From the NCBI GenBank assembly GCA_900538885.1, contig UQAI01000026.1, positions 1 to 22,888 of the forward strand: 22,888 nucleotides of DNA, in the 5' to 3' direction. The number at the start of each line of letters is the position of its first letter. The first letter of the stretch is position 1. Shown here piece by piece: positions 13,405 through 22,874 of this stretch. This DNA comes from an uncultured Mollicutes bacterium (GTDB taxonomy: Bacteria; Bacillota_I; Bacilli_A; ML615J-28; CAG-313). The translations under genes and the position numbers were made by a program. The notes below the pieces were generated by a model that saw nothing but the letters and a program-made list of their open reading frames with translations, searched no databases and was not told the origin of the DNA.

Positions 13405-13963
13405 ATATGTCCTTTCTAATACATAAACAATAACCAATTATAGCCCCCGTTAAATTAAGTAAAATGTCGATATAATCAAATACCCCTTTTTTAGTAATGT
13501 ATTGTAACACTTCTAACAAAGTAATTACCACAATAATGATAATTGTTTTTAACATTATATTTATGTGTAGATTATATATAAAGGTGCCTAATGGTAAGAA
13601 TAAAAATATATTACCAATTATATTTAAAAATACAATTTTATTAGTAAATATTATATTTATCCATTCTTTCATATAACTAGGGTTAGTAGATTGTTCAGTA
13701 TTATTTGTTTTACGGTAAAATAAACTAAGGAAAATTAATCCTATATAACAAATAAAACTAAAATTTACATTTATGTATAACACCTTTATTTGAAATATTC
13801 TAAACACTAAATAATGCATTGTAATTATACTTAATAAGAGATAGACAATTATCATTGGTTTGTTAAACTCTTTAAAGAAAAAATTATTCTTAAGTAAAAA
13901 GTAAAACATCACTGTAAGTATTGTATATATAAATATTATAATTTTGGTTTTATTTGTTTTCAT
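13373..13963 (-). CDS. VanZ-like membrane protein
   Basis: With the start at 13963 (MKTNKTKIII) the product has 196 residues and about five membrane helices. The VanZ-type core is clear: NIIGNIFLFLPLG, then a helix ending LLEVLQYITKKGVFDYIDIL and LNLTGAIIGY (family pattern 'N..lF.PlG ... E..Q....g.fd..D...N..G...Gy'). VanZ itself gives low-level teicoplanin resistance, but most family members have no known role. The start is uncertain. In-frame ATGs at 14050 and 14008 are possible but lie in or next to the terminator of the upstream gene, and a strong promoter overlaps the 13963 ATG itself. It is the first gene of the hprK operon. Confidence 0.75.
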   Translation of the reverse strand: MKTNKTKIIIFIYTILTVMFYFLLKNNFFFKEFNKPMIIVYLLLSIITMHYLVFRIFQIKVLYINVNFSFICYIGLIFLSLFYRKTNNTEQSTNPSYMKEWINIIFTNKIVFLNIIGNIFLFLPLGTFIYNLHINIMLKTIIIIVVITLLEVLQYITKKGVFDYIDILLNLTGAIIGYCLCIRKDIYGRSRKENGR

Positions 13964-13990
13964 TATACCACACAATCTCCAAATATTCAA
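13962..13990 (-). promoter_or_regulatory. Promoter of the VanZ-hprK-lgt-whiA operon
   Basis: On the minus strand TTGAAT (13985-13990), 17 bases, then TATAAT (13962-13967) with an extended TGG. It follows the terminator of the preceding gene. Its -10 overlaps the ATG at 13963, so the transcript would begin inside the proposed coding region. Confidence 0.65.
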
Positions 13991-14038
13991 TTTATATGCG
14001 ATAGCCATCTTTATAGTTTTACCAATATTAAAAATATT

Positions 14039-14090
14039 ATGAAAAAACATATCTTTAGGAATTATTAAACCTATTGATATGTTTTTTCAT
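14039..14090 (-). terminator. Long hairpin terminator after the membrane-flavodoxin gene
   Basis: A 15-bp perfect stem (14039-14053 with 14076-14090) carries a T6 run in its 3' arm on the minus strand. The stop codon of the upstream gene is in the loop. It separates that gene from the hprK operon. Confidence 0.7.
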
Positions 14091-15006
14091 TCATAATTTT
14101 TTTATTTAAGCGTTTGCCATATCTTGAACAAATGCTAGTAATTTTACTATTTTGTAAGCCTAGCAAATCATCCATTTCTTTTCCTACTTTAAAGTATGCT
14201 GTTCTAGTAAAATGTAATAATACGTAGTCTGCTTCTTTTATTTTCCCTTTTGATAATGAACAAAAAGATCTCATAACTGCTGATAAACCAAATACCCATA
14301 TTGGTGTACAAATTGTTACATGATCAAATTCTTCTAAATTAACTTTAATATCTTCGATCGGCATTTTCCATTTATGCATTCCATATCTACCACACCACCA
14401 AAAGCCTAGAGTACCTTCTATTTTTTCTGTGCTTTTTACTTCATAAAGGCACGCTCCCGTTTTGTTTGCTAGTTCATATGCTATTTTTTTAGTATATCCC
14501 ATTCTTGAAAACCACACAACTAAAAGTTTTTTGTTAGTTCCAATATTAGGGTAGTCACTTTCATTTACGATGAAATGTTCTTGTTTATAAAACACTAATG
14601 CCATAAAGCCTGTAATAGTTTGAATAAAGCCAAAAATAAAGAAGATAGTAGACGTGAAGTTTAGGGGAAACATATAAAACTGGATGCATATCCAAAGCAT
14701 TAAAGTAACACCAAAAATACCACCTAGTATTATTCCTAGTTTTTTATTTCTAATAATTAAAATACTAGCTATGATATTAGTTAAACCATTTACTATTAAT
14801 AACGAAATACCTGAAAAGACAAAATTAGCAAACAGAATATCAGAAAAAGGAAGTTTCTTAAAGTATGGCAACATTGCGTCCATTCCCATTAATTTACCAC
14901 TTGGATCAATTAACATACAAGTTCCGCCAAAAATAGCACCTATACCAATAAAAAATGTCCAAAATAGTAGGGCCTTTTTAGTTGGTTTATAACGTGATTT
15001 TGTCAT
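14071..15006 (-). CDS. Four-helix membrane domain fused to flavodoxin-like domain
   Basis: The start at 15006 (MTKSRYKPTK) is chosen because the ATG three codons earlier touches the SD (AGGAG). The product has 311 residues. Four membrane helices (about 13-32, 58-82, 90-110, 117-137) precede a flavodoxin-like domain (about 160-311): an FMN phosphate loop VVWFSRMGYTKKIAYELA and a second flavin segment TICTPIWVFGLSAVMRSF. A conserved GTLGFWWCGRYGMHKWKMPI segment lies between. This architecture recurs in anaerobic Firmicutes under the label 'flavodoxin family protein'. Its substrate is unknown; membrane-attached electron transfer is a reasonable guess. It is a single-gene unit with a palindromic extended -10 upstream. 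Confidence 0.8.
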   Translation of the reverse strand: MTKSRYKPTKKALLFWTFFIGIGAIFGGTCMLIDPSGKLMGMDAMLPYFKKLPFSDILFANFVFSGISLLIVNGLTNIIASILIIRNKKLGIILGGIFGVTLMLWICIQFYMFPLNFTSTIFFIFGFIQTITGFMALVFYKQEHFIVNESDYPNIGTNKKLLVVWFSRMGYTKKIAYELANKTGACLYEVKSTEKIEGTLGFWWCGRYGMHKWKMPIEDIKVNLEEFDHVTICTPIWVFGLSAVMRSFCSLSKGKIKEADYVLLHFTRTAYFKVGKEMDDLLGLQNSKITSICSRYGKRLNKKIMNEKTYQ

Positions 15007-15033
15007 TTTAATCATCTCCTAATTTTTGGCAAA

Positions 15034-15043
15034 TGGTATACCA
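15034..15043 (-). promoter_or_regulatory. Possible extended -10 promoter with palindrome
   Basis: TGGTATACCA is a perfect 10-bp palindrome about 28 bases before the flavodoxin-fusion ATG. It supplies a TGGTATAC extended -10 on the minus strand. No -35 is evident. It follows the terminator of the ABC operon, so some promoter is needed here. Confidence 0.35.
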
Positions 15044-15080
15044 CAAATTGTAAACTTTGATGTTAAATATGCATTTTACG

Positions 15081-15116
15081 AAAAAAGCCTTTAGTGAAAT
15101 AATTTCGCTAAAAGCT
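15081..15116 (-). terminator. Terminator of the uvrA-pyk-ABC operon
   Basis: A 14-base stem (15086-15099 with 15103-15116) with one mismatch and one G-U pair runs into six T residues on the minus strand, 8 bases after the last ABC gene. Confidence 0.85.
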
Positions 15117-15123
15117 ATTGTAA

Positions 15124-16869
15124 TTATTCTTCAAATTGTGAATTATAAAGTTTAGCATAAAAACCATTTTTGGCTAATAATTCCTGATGATTACCTTGTT
15201 CAATAATATTACCATTATTCATTACTAATATTAAGTCTGCTTCTTTAATTGTGGAAAGACGATGAGCAACAATAAAGCTTGTTTTGTCTTTCATTAATGT
15301 ATTAAACGCATCTTGAATTTTTAGTTCTGTTCTTGTATCAATTGATGAAGTTGCTTCATCTAGTATTAGCATATCTGGTTTTACAAGCATTACTCTTGTG
15401 ATTGAGAGTAATTGTTTTTGGCCAATTGATAAACTATTATCTTCACTAATTATTGTGTCATAGCCTTGAGGAAGTCTTTTTATAAAACTATCGGCATGAG
15501 CTTGTTTTGATGCTTCAATTATTTCTTCTAAACTTGCATCAGGTTTTCCTATTGCGATATTATCTCTTACTGATTTAGTTTTAATCCATGTATCTTGAAG
15601 AACCATTCCATAATTATTTCGAAGTGATTTTCTTGTTAAATATCTAATGTCAGTATCATCAATTTGGATACTACCATCTGTCACATCATAGAACCGCATA
15701 AGAAGATTTATGAGCGTCGTTTTTCCACATCCAGTAGGTCCAACAATCGCAATACGTTTACCAGGAGCAACATTTAAATTAAAGTTTTCTATTAATTTTT
15801 GTCCTTCAACATATGAAAAATAAACGTTATTAATGGATATTTGTTTATTTGGATTACTTAAATCTAATACTATATTTCCTTCTTGTACTTCTTCTTTTTC
15901 TTCAAGTAAATTAAAAACTCTTGTTGCACAAGCAAAGGCATTTTGAACTTCTGTTATAACTGATGATATTTCATTAAACGGTTTAGTATATTGGTTTGCA
16001 TAACTTAATAGGGTGGTTAAATTACCAATTGTTAGCACGAGTGAGGGGCTCACTTCTTTAATAACAAAAATTGAACCAGCTAAAGCCGTAAGAGCATAAA
16101 CAAGTGAATTTACAAATCTTGTTACCGGGTTAGTAAGTGATGAGTAAAAGATTGCTTTTAGGGAACACTTACCCAGTAAATCGTTTGTTTCTTTAAATTT
16201 TGCTAGACTATCATCTTCATAGTTATAAGCTTTTATAACTTTAATGTTTGTTACCATTTCATCAATTAAACCGGTTTGAAGGGCTCTAATTTCTGCTTGT
16301 GATTTAAACATTTTATATGTTCTACCAGCAATAAACTTCGCCGCAAAAATTGAAAGAGGGGTAACAAATAATACAATTAGTGTTACTACCCAGTTTAACA
16401 TAAACATAAAAACTAAAGTACCAATAATCGTTATTATTCCTTTAAAAAGTTGCGTAAATCCCAGTAATAATCCGTCCGCAAATTGATCAACATCATTGAT
16501 GATAACACTTACTACTTCTCCGGTTGGATGACTATCTAAATACTTAAGTGGCAATCTTTGAAGTTTACGGAAAGATTCTTGACGAAGTTTCTTAGTTATT
16601 CTAAATGTCATTTTATTAGTAAGTATTAAAATAATCCAATCAATTATTCCTGTACATGCGATAATTATTATTATCTTTAGTAGTAAGCTTTTTAATAAAT
16701 CAAACTTAACACTATTTATGCCTATGATTAAGTCTATCGCATTACCAATAAGCATTGGTAAATAGACTGTAAGAATAACACTGGCAATACCTAATAGTAA
16801 AACTATAATTAGAGTAATTATATCCTTACTTAAATATTTAAGAGTTTTTTTAATTACACCTTTATTCAT
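15124..16869 (-). CDS. Heterodimeric ABC exporter subunit (catalytic-site NBD)
   Basis: The start at 16869 (MNKGVIKKTLKYLS) has AAGGAG 9 bases upstream. The longer reading from 16953 lies inside the upstream gene. The product has 581 residues: six membrane helices (about 1-310), then an ATPase domain with Walker A GPTGCGKTTL, Walker B MLILDEATSSID with the catalytic Glu, and a canonical H-loop VAHRLS. The ABC signature is altered to LSIGQKQ instead of LSGGQ. With its partner this is the pattern of heterodimeric exporters of the LmrCD/BmrCD type, which export drugs, lipids or peptides. The gene overlaps its partner by 8 bases (ATGAATAA). The substrate is unknown. Confidence 0.9.
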   Translation of the reverse strand: MNKGVIKKTLKYLSKDIITLIIVLLLGIASVILTVYLPMLIGNAIDLIIGINSVKFDLLKSLLLKIIIIIACTGIIDWIILILTNKMTFRITKKLRQESFRKLQRLPLKYLDSHPTGEVVSVIINDVDQFADGLLLGFTQLFKGIITIIGTLVFMFMLNWVVTLIVLFVTPLSIFAAKFIAGRTYKMFKSQAEIRALQTGLIDEMVTNIKVIKAYNYEDDSLAKFKETNDLLGKCSLKAIFYSSLTNPVTRFVNSLVYALTALAGSIFVIKEVSPSLVLTIGNLTTLLSYANQYTKPFNEISSVITEVQNAFACATRVFNLLEEKEEVQEGNIVLDLSNPNKQISINNVYFSYVEGQKLIENFNLNVAPGKRIAIVGPTGCGKTTLINLLMRFYDVTDGSIQIDDTDIRYLTRKSLRNNYGMVLQDTWIKTKSVRDNIAIGKPDASLEEIIEASKQAHADSFIKRLPQGYDTIISEDNSLSIGQKQLLSITRVMLVKPDMLILDEATSSIDTRTELKIQDAFNTLMKDKTSFIVAHRLSTIKEADLILVMNNGNIIEQGNHQELLAKNGFYAKLYNSQFEE

Positions 16870-18586
16870 TGATACCACTCTCCTTTTTGAATTGAGAATA
16901 GTAAATTTCTTGATAAACTTTAGATGTTTGAAGTAGATTATCATGCGTATCAAAACCTACAAGTTTGCCATCATCAAGAACAATTATTTTATCGGCGTGT
17001 TTAATTGATGAGGTACGCTGAGAAATAATAAATGTCGTTGGATTAAATGACATATTTTTTAAGGCTTTACGAAGTGATGCTTCTGTTGCATAATCTAGAG
17101 CTGATGCGGAATCATCTAAGATTAAGATTTTAGGCTTTTTAACTATCGCTCTTGCGATAGAAAGTCTTTGACGTTGTCCACCCGAAAAATTCCGACCATT
17201 TTGTTCTACAAGGGCATTTAAACCATTTTCTTTTTTATTTATTACATCAATACATTGAGCAATTTTACACACTTCAAGCACTTCTTCATCTGTTTTATCT
17301 AATCCTAAACAAATATTTTCTTTAATTGTTCCTTTAAATAAAACAGCCTTTTGCATGACAACCCCAATATTATCTCTTAAATATTTAGGTTCATAACTTT
17401 CTATATTATGAGTATCAATATAAATACTACCCTTTGAAGAATCATAAAACCTAGTTAGTAAATTGACTAGACTAGTTTTACCACTACCAGTACCACCAAT
17501 TATACCAATTGTTTCACCCTTATTAACTTTAAATGATATATCTTCTAATGAAGGAATACTTGAATCTTGATAGTTCAAGTAAACATGATCAAACTCAATA
17601 TAAGCTTTTGCCTTGTCTGTTTCTTGAGGTAGAACTGTAACTCTAGATTCCATTCCTAAAACAGTATTTAAACGTTTCGCACAAGCAATTGCCTTAGTTA
17701 TTGTAATCACAAGATTAGCAAACTTTATTAGTTCAACTAGAATTTGAGACATATAGTTGTATAAAGCTACTACTTCACCTTTAGATAATATGCCATCATT
17801 TACTTTTATCGCTCCAACATAGATTAATAGCACAATCGCAATATTAATAATTACATAAGTTAAAGGGTTCATTAAGCTTGCAATATTACTAACTTTATTT
17901 TGAGATTTTTCTAAGATTTTTGTTACTTCATTATATTCTTTTATTTCGCTTTCTTCATTTGTAAAAGCTCTAATTACTCTAACACCTGTTAAGTTTTCTC
18001 TTGTATCTTGAAGTACTTCATCAAGGTTTAGTTGAACTTTTCGGTGAAGCGGAATACTTATTAAAATAATACTAAATACTACAATAAGTAATATGCCAAT
18101 GGTAATCCAAAAAACATAAGCAAGACTTGGTGAAAGAATACTTGCAAGAATTGCGGCTCCAAAAACCACAAATGGGGAACGTAATAAAAGTCTTAAAGTT
18201 AAATTGATACCTGTTTGAACTTGATTTACATCACTAGTCATTCTTGTTATCATACTTGATGAACCAAGTTTATCAATATCTGTAAAAGTTAAACTTTGAA
18301 TTTTGTTATATATATCATATCTTAGTTTTGTACAAAAACCAACTGATGCTTTCGCCGAAAAATATTGAGCAGTAATCGAAAAAGCAAGGCCCGTAATACC
18401 GCACAAAACCATTAAAGCTACCATTTTTATTATATATGTAGTGTCATTATTTCCAATACCCTTATCAATAATTTGGGTAATAATTATTGGGATGAGAAGT
18501 TCTAATAAAGCTTCACAAAGTTTAAACGTAGGAGCGAGAATTGTTTCTTTTAAATATGGTTTAAAATATTTTAATAAGTGTTTCAT
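16862..18586 (-). CDS. Heterodimeric ABC exporter subunit (degenerate-site NBD)
   Basis: The product has 574 residues: six membrane helices (about 15-300), then an ATPase domain with Walker A GGTGSGKTSL, a canonical signature NFSGGQRQRLS, but Walker B ILILDDSASALD with Asp in place of the catalytic Glu, and Gln in place of the H-loop His (IISQRTSS). It therefore contributes the degenerate ATP site, and the other subunit the hydrolytic Walker B and His. The start lies 2 bases after the pyk stop, with only a weak SD (TAGG), suggesting coupling. Together with the downstream gene it forms one full exporter. Confidence 0.9.
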   Translation of the reverse strand: MKHLLKYFKPYLKETILAPTFKLCEALLELLIPIIITQIIDKGIGNNDTTYIIKMVALMVLCGITGLAFSITAQYFSAKASVGFCTKLRYDIYNKIQSLTFTDIDKLGSSSMITRMTSDVNQVQTGINLTLRLLLRSPFVVFGAAILASILSPSLAYVFWITIGILLIVVFSIILISIPLHRKVQLNLDEVLQDTRENLTGVRVIRAFTNEESEIKEYNEVTKILEKSQNKVSNIASLMNPLTYVIINIAIVLLIYVGAIKVNDGILSKGEVVALYNYMSQILVELIKFANLVITITKAIACAKRLNTVLGMESRVTVLPQETDKAKAYIEFDHVYLNYQDSSIPSLEDISFKVNKGETIGIIGGTGSGKTSLVNLLTRFYDSSKGSIYIDTHNIESYEPKYLRDNIGVVMQKAVLFKGTIKENICLGLDKTDEEVLEVCKIAQCIDVINKKENGLNALVEQNGRNFSGGQRQRLSIARAIVKKPKILILDDSASALDYATEASLRKALKNMSFNPTTFIISQRTSSIKHADKIIVLDDGKLVGFDTHDNLLQTSKVYQEIYYSQFKKESGINE

Positions 18587-18588
18587 AC

Positions 18589-20010
18589 CTATTCAACTTC
18601 AATAATTCTAATCGTATTAGTTACACCGTGTTTTTGACCAAACCCACTAGTAATTATAATATTAGAACCTTCTTTAATATCTACACTCTTTGACACTTCA
18701 ATCGCAATATCATCGCACATACTAATATCGTTAACATAATTGCTGATTACTGGTTGAACCCCAAAGTAGTAACTAAGTTTACGACATGTAGCAGGAGAAT
18801 CTGTACAAGCTAGAATCATTGCCTTTGGACGATATTTGCATAAACGTTTAGCAGTACCACCAGTTTCCGTAAAAGCAAGAATAGCTGAAACATTTTGAAG
18901 AGTAATACAGCATTGTGAAATACAAGCACCAATGGCATCACTCTTACTCTTTGTACTTTGTTTTTCGTGTTCTTTTAATTTATGGAGATAATCAATTGTT
19001 GCTTCTGTTGCGATGGCAATTTTATTCATATAATTAACACTTTCAATAGGATATTTACCGATTGCGGATTCACCACTAAGCATAATGGCATCGCTACCAT
19101 CTAAAATAGCATTGGCAACATCGCTTGCCTCAGCTCTAGTTGGACGAGGTGAGGTAATCATGGATTCCATCATATGAGTTGCGGTAATAACTGGTTTACC
19201 AGCTTCATTAGCAAGTTTAATAATTTGTTTTTGATATAGAGGAACAAGTTCAGGTGGTACCTCAACTCCAAGGTCACCACGTGCAACCATAATACCATCA
19301 GATACATCAATGATTTCTTTAATATTATTTAATCCTTCTTGATTTTCAATTTTTGAAACAATTTCAATATTAGGAGTACCAAGTTCTTTTAAAATTTGTC
19401 TAATTTCTAAAACATCTTCTTTTCTTCTAACAAATGAAAGAGCAATAATATCAACACCCTGTTCTGAACCAAACTTTATATCTTGATAGTCTTTATCAGA
19501 AACAAAAGGCATTGAAAGTTCTACACCAGGAACATTGATACCTTTTTTGTTTTTTAAGATTCCTGTGGTATTAACAATACACTTTACATCTTCTTCGGTT
19601 TTTTCAAGAACTGTAAATGACATTTTACCATCATCAATTAGAATTTCATTGCCTTTTTCAATATCAGCGAAAAACTCAGGACAATTAACATAGAAACGTT
19701 TTTTATTACCTATAACTTCTTCACTTGTTAAAGTAACAATGTCGCCTTCTTCAAATAAACATTCATCATTTTCAAAATTTCCAATTCTAATTTCTGGTCC
19801 CTTAGTATCTAGCATAATACCAATATATTTATTAGTCTTCGCACTAGCTGTTTTAATTCTTGCAATTCTTTTAATTGCCTCTTCATAAGAGCCGTGTGAG
19901 AAATTTAATCTTGCGACATTCATGCCAGCATTAAACATTTTTATTAACATTTTTTCTGAATCTATTGCTGGTCCAACTGTACAAACTATTTTTGTTTTTC
20001 TTAATTCCAT
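18589..20010 (-). CDS. pyk: Pyruvate kinase
   Basis: The product has 473 residues and makes pyruvate and ATP from phosphoenolpyruvate and ADP. The start ATG at 20008-20010 (MELRKTKIVCTVGPA) is preferred over the in-frame GTG three codons earlier, which is part of the SD (AGGTGA). The active-site and metal segments are present: NFSHGSYEEA, MLDTKGPEIR, KIENQEGLNN, MVARGDLGVEVP and the signature around ATHMMESM..SPRPTRAEASDVANAI. It lacks the extra C-terminal PEP-utiliser-like domain found in Bacillus Pyk. The SD overlaps the uvrA stop codon, and the two genes are 5 bases apart. Confidence 0.96.
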   Translation of the reverse strand: MELRKTKIVCTVGPAIDSEKMLIKMFNAGMNVARLNFSHGSYEEAIKRIARIKTASAKTNKYIGIMLDTKGPEIRIGNFENDECLFEEGDIVTLTSEEVIGNKKRFYVNCPEFFADIEKGNEILIDDGKMSFTVLEKTEEDVKCIVNTTGILKNKKGINVPGVELSMPFVSDKDYQDIKFGSEQGVDIIALSFVRRKEDVLEIRQILKELGTPNIEIVSKIENQEGLNNIKEIIDVSDGIMVARGDLGVEVPPELVPLYQKQIIKLANEAGKPVITATHMMESMITSPRPTRAEASDVANAILDGSDAIMLSGESAIGKYPIESVNYMNKIAIATEATIDYLHKLKEHEKQSTKSKSDAIGACISQCCITLQNVSAILAFTETGGTAKRLCKYRPKAMILACTDSPATCRKLSYYFGVQPVISNYVNDISMCDDIAIEVSKSVDIKEGSNIIITSGFGQKHGVTNTIRIIEVE

Positions 20011-20015
20011 ATTTA

Positions 20016-22835
20016 TCACCTATTTAGTACTTTCTTTAAATATTCACCAGTTACACTATTCTTGTTTTCCACAATTTCTTCAGGTGTACCAGTAGCGATA
20101 ATATAGCCACCTTCATTTCCACCTTTTGGACCTAAATCAATAATGTAATCTGCAAGTTTAATCACATCTAAGTTATGTTCAATGATAACTACACTCGCTC
20201 CAAGATTTACAATGTTTTGAATCATTTTCATTAATTTATCAATATCATATGTATGTAATCCTGTTGTTGGTTCATCAAAAATAAACATTGTTTTATCGGT
20301 TATTCTTTTATATAATTCACTAGCAAGTTTAACTCTTTGGGCTTCTCCACCTGATAAAGTTGTTGCACTTTGTCCTAGTTTAATATAACCAAGTCCTACA
20401 TCATTTAGTGTTTTCATTTTCGTATAAATAGCAGGAATATTCTCAAAGAATGAACATGCATCTTCAACAGTCATATCTAAAACATCAGAAATAGTTTTAT
20501 CTTTATATTTTACTTCTAATGTTTCACTATTGTATCTTTTACCATGACAGGCATCACATTCAACATACACATCTGGTAAAAAATGCATGGCAATTCTTAT
20601 AACACCATCGCCTTGACATGTTTCACATCTACCACCTTTTACATTAAATGAGAAACGTCCCTTAGTATATCCACGTTTTTTCGCATCAATTGTTTCAGCG
20701 AATAAATCTCTAATAGCATCAAACACTCCTGTATATGTAGCAGGATTAGAACGAGGGGTTCTACCTATTGGAGATTGATCAATTTGAATTACTCTTTCAA
20801 TCTGTTCAATTCCTTCAATTCCATCATGCGCTCCTACTGTAACAGCACTATGATATAGTTTCTTACTTAAAGCGTTATATAAGATTTCATTTACAAATGA
20901 TGATTTACCACTACCTGATACTCCAGTTACTACCACAAGTTTATGAAGTGGTACTTTTATATCTATATGTTTTAAATTATTTTGATGTGCATTTTTAATC
21001 ACAATTGAACCAAGGTCTTCTGTTTTTCTTACTTTTGGTACTTCTATTTTTCTTCTACCTGTTAAGTAATCAGCAGTTATGGAATTTGTACTCTTCTTAA
21101 ATTCCTCAGGTTCACCATACGCTACAACCTCACCACCGTGAACACCAGCAAGCGGACCAATATCCACAATATAATCACACTCATTCATAATTTCTTCATC
21201 ATGTTCTACCACAATTAAGGTATTATCAAGATCGCGCATTTCTTTTAAAGAGTTAATTAGTTTATGATTATCACTTTGATGTAAACCAATTGATGGTTCA
21301 TCTAAGACATATAACACACCAGTTAGTCGTGAACCAATTTGTGTCGCAAGTCTAATTCTTTGAGCTTCACCGCCTGATAATGTACCTGCTTTTCTAGATA
21401 AAGTCAAATAATCTAAACCAACATCCTTTAAGAATGTTAGACGTGATTTTATTTCTTTCAATACAAGTCCACTTATTTGTTGTTCTTTATCTGTTAGTTT
21501 TAAATTTTCAATAAAATCAAGGGCTTCAAGTACTGACATTTCCGTAAATTCATGAATGTTTTTACCACCAATTAAAACAGATAATACAAGTTTAGAAAGT
21601 CTTTTACCACCACATGTAGGGCAAGTAATTTCTTTCATATATGAGCCATAGTAGTCTCGTTGCATATTAGATTCAGTTTCTTCATACCTTCTTTTGATTA
21701 ATTCAGAAAGTCCTTCGATACGACGATTTTTTCTCATCGTAATGCCGCCACTTGAATGAATTTCATAAGCAATTGGTTCTTTTGAACCATGTAATATTAC
21801 ATCTTTTTGTTCTTCAGTTAAATCTTTATATGGTTTGAATAAGTCAATATGGTAGTGTTCAAATAATACTTTATATTGTTGCCATTCAAGATTTTCTGTA
21901 AAAACAATATTTTTTAAATATCTAATTGCTCCATCAGCAATACTCGCGTCAGGATTAACAATTAACCTTGATTCATCAAGTTCATTAACAAATCCTAGTC
22001 CTTTACAATCGGGACACGCACCAAGCGGGGAGTTGAAAGAAAACATAGCTGGTTCTAGTTTGCCGATTGTAAAATCACAATGTGGGCAACTATAATGTTC
22101 ACTAAATAATACTCTTTCATCATCTAAGTCGACATATATTTTACCATCACTAAGTTTTGATGCTGTTTCTAATGATTCATAAAGTCTTGATTTAATTTCA
22201 GGTCGAACCTTTAATCTATCAACTACGACTAAAATATTATGTTTATTATTTTTTTCAAGATTAATCTCATCATCTAAATCTAACATTTCACCATCAATAA
22301 TAGCTTTAGAAAAACCATCTTTTCGAAGTAGTTCGATTGTCTTTTCAAAAGTTCCTTTTCTTTCTTCAGCAATCGGCGATAATATTACTGCTCTTGTATC
22401 GGCAGGATACTCTAAAATACGATTGCACATTTGTTCAATGGTTTGACTACTGATTTCACAGTGGTGAACTGGGCAATGAGGTCTACCGATTCTTGCATAC
22501 AATAATCTTAAAAAATCATATATTTCAGTAACTGTACCAACCGTAGAACGCGGATTTCTGCTTGTTGTTTTTTGGTCAATTGAAATAGCAGGTGAAAGTC
22601 CTTCAATTACATCAACATCTGGTTTATCAACATTATCTAAGAATTGTCTAGCATAAGCTGATAAACTTTCAACATATCTTCTTTGACCTTCTGCGTAAAT
22701 TGTATCAAACGCCAAAGATGATTTACCACTACCTGATACCCCAGTCATTACAATTAGTTTATTACGAGGAAGCGTTAAATTAATGTTTTTTAAGTTGTTT
22801 TCACGTGCTCCTTTTATAATTATCTTATCATTCAT
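20016..22835 (-). CDS. uvrA: Excinuclease ABC subunit A
   Basis: The product has 939 residues, the usual length for UvrA, the damage-recognition ATPase of nucleotide excision repair. There are two ABC ATPase modules: Walker A GVSGSGKSSLAFDTIY near residue 31 and GVSGSGKSSFVNEILY near 640, and LSGGEAQRIRLA and LSGGEAQRVKLA signatures. Zinc modules CPHCDF..CPDCKG and CETCQGDG..CDACHGK are intact. The SD is GGTGGTGAT, 5 bases before the ATG. The stop is TGA, overlapping the pyk SD. It is first in an operon with pyk and the ABC exporter, a non-obvious grouping. uvrB, the usual neighbour, would lie outside the window if present. Confidence 0.97.
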   Translation of the reverse strand: MNDKIIIKGARENNLKNINLTLPRNKLIVMTGVSGSGKSSLAFDTIYAEGQRRYVESLSAYARQFLDNVDKPDVDVIEGLSPAISIDQKTTSRNPRSTVGTVTEIYDFLRLLYARIGRPHCPVHHCEISSQTIEQMCNRILEYPADTRAVILSPIAEERKGTFEKTIELLRKDGFSKAIIDGEMLDLDDEINLEKNNKHNILVVVDRLKVRPEIKSRLYESLETASKLSDGKIYVDLDDERVLFSEHYSCPHCDFTIGKLEPAMFSFNSPLGACPDCKGLGFVNELDESRLIVNPDASIADGAIRYLKNIVFTENLEWQQYKVLFEHYHIDLFKPYKDLTEEQKDVILHGSKEPIAYEIHSSGGITMRKNRRIEGLSELIKRRYEETESNMQRDYYGSYMKEITCPTCGGKRLSKLVLSVLIGGKNIHEFTEMSVLEALDFIENLKLTDKEQQISGLVLKEIKSRLTFLKDVGLDYLTLSRKAGTLSGGEAQRIRLATQIGSRLTGVLYVLDEPSIGLHQSDNHKLINSLKEMRDLDNTLIVVEHDEEIMNECDYIVDIGPLAGVHGGEVVAYGEPEEFKKSTNSITADYLTGRRKIEVPKVRKTEDLGSIVIKNAHQNNLKHIDIKVPLHKLVVVTGVSGSGKSSFVNEILYNALSKKLYHSAVTVGAHDGIEGIEQIERVIQIDQSPIGRTPRSNPATYTGVFDAIRDLFAETIDAKKRGYTKGRFSFNVKGGRCETCQGDGVIRIAMHFLPDVYVECDACHGKRYNSETLEVKYKDKTISDVLDMTVEDACSFFENIPAIYTKMKTLNDVGLGYIKLGQSATTLSGGEAQRVKLASELYKRITDKTMFIFDEPTTGLHTYDIDKLMKMIQNIVNLGASVVIIEHNLDVIKLADYIIDLGPKGGNEGGYIIATGTPEEIVENKNSVTGEYLKKVLNR

Positions 22836-22868
22836 TTTTAATCACCACCATTATTATGTCAATTACTT

Positions 22869-22874
22869 ATTATA
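22869..22874 (-). promoter_or_regulatory. -10 box of the uvrA operon
   Basis: A perfect TATAAT on the minus strand lies 33 bases before the uvrA ATG. The matching -35 would fall beyond the window end. No LexA/DinR box is visible in the 53 bases available. Confidence 0.55.

Noticed and set aside
14684..14992. Plus-strand open frame of 102 codons
   Set aside because: It is the antisense of the membrane helices of the flavodoxin-fusion gene.
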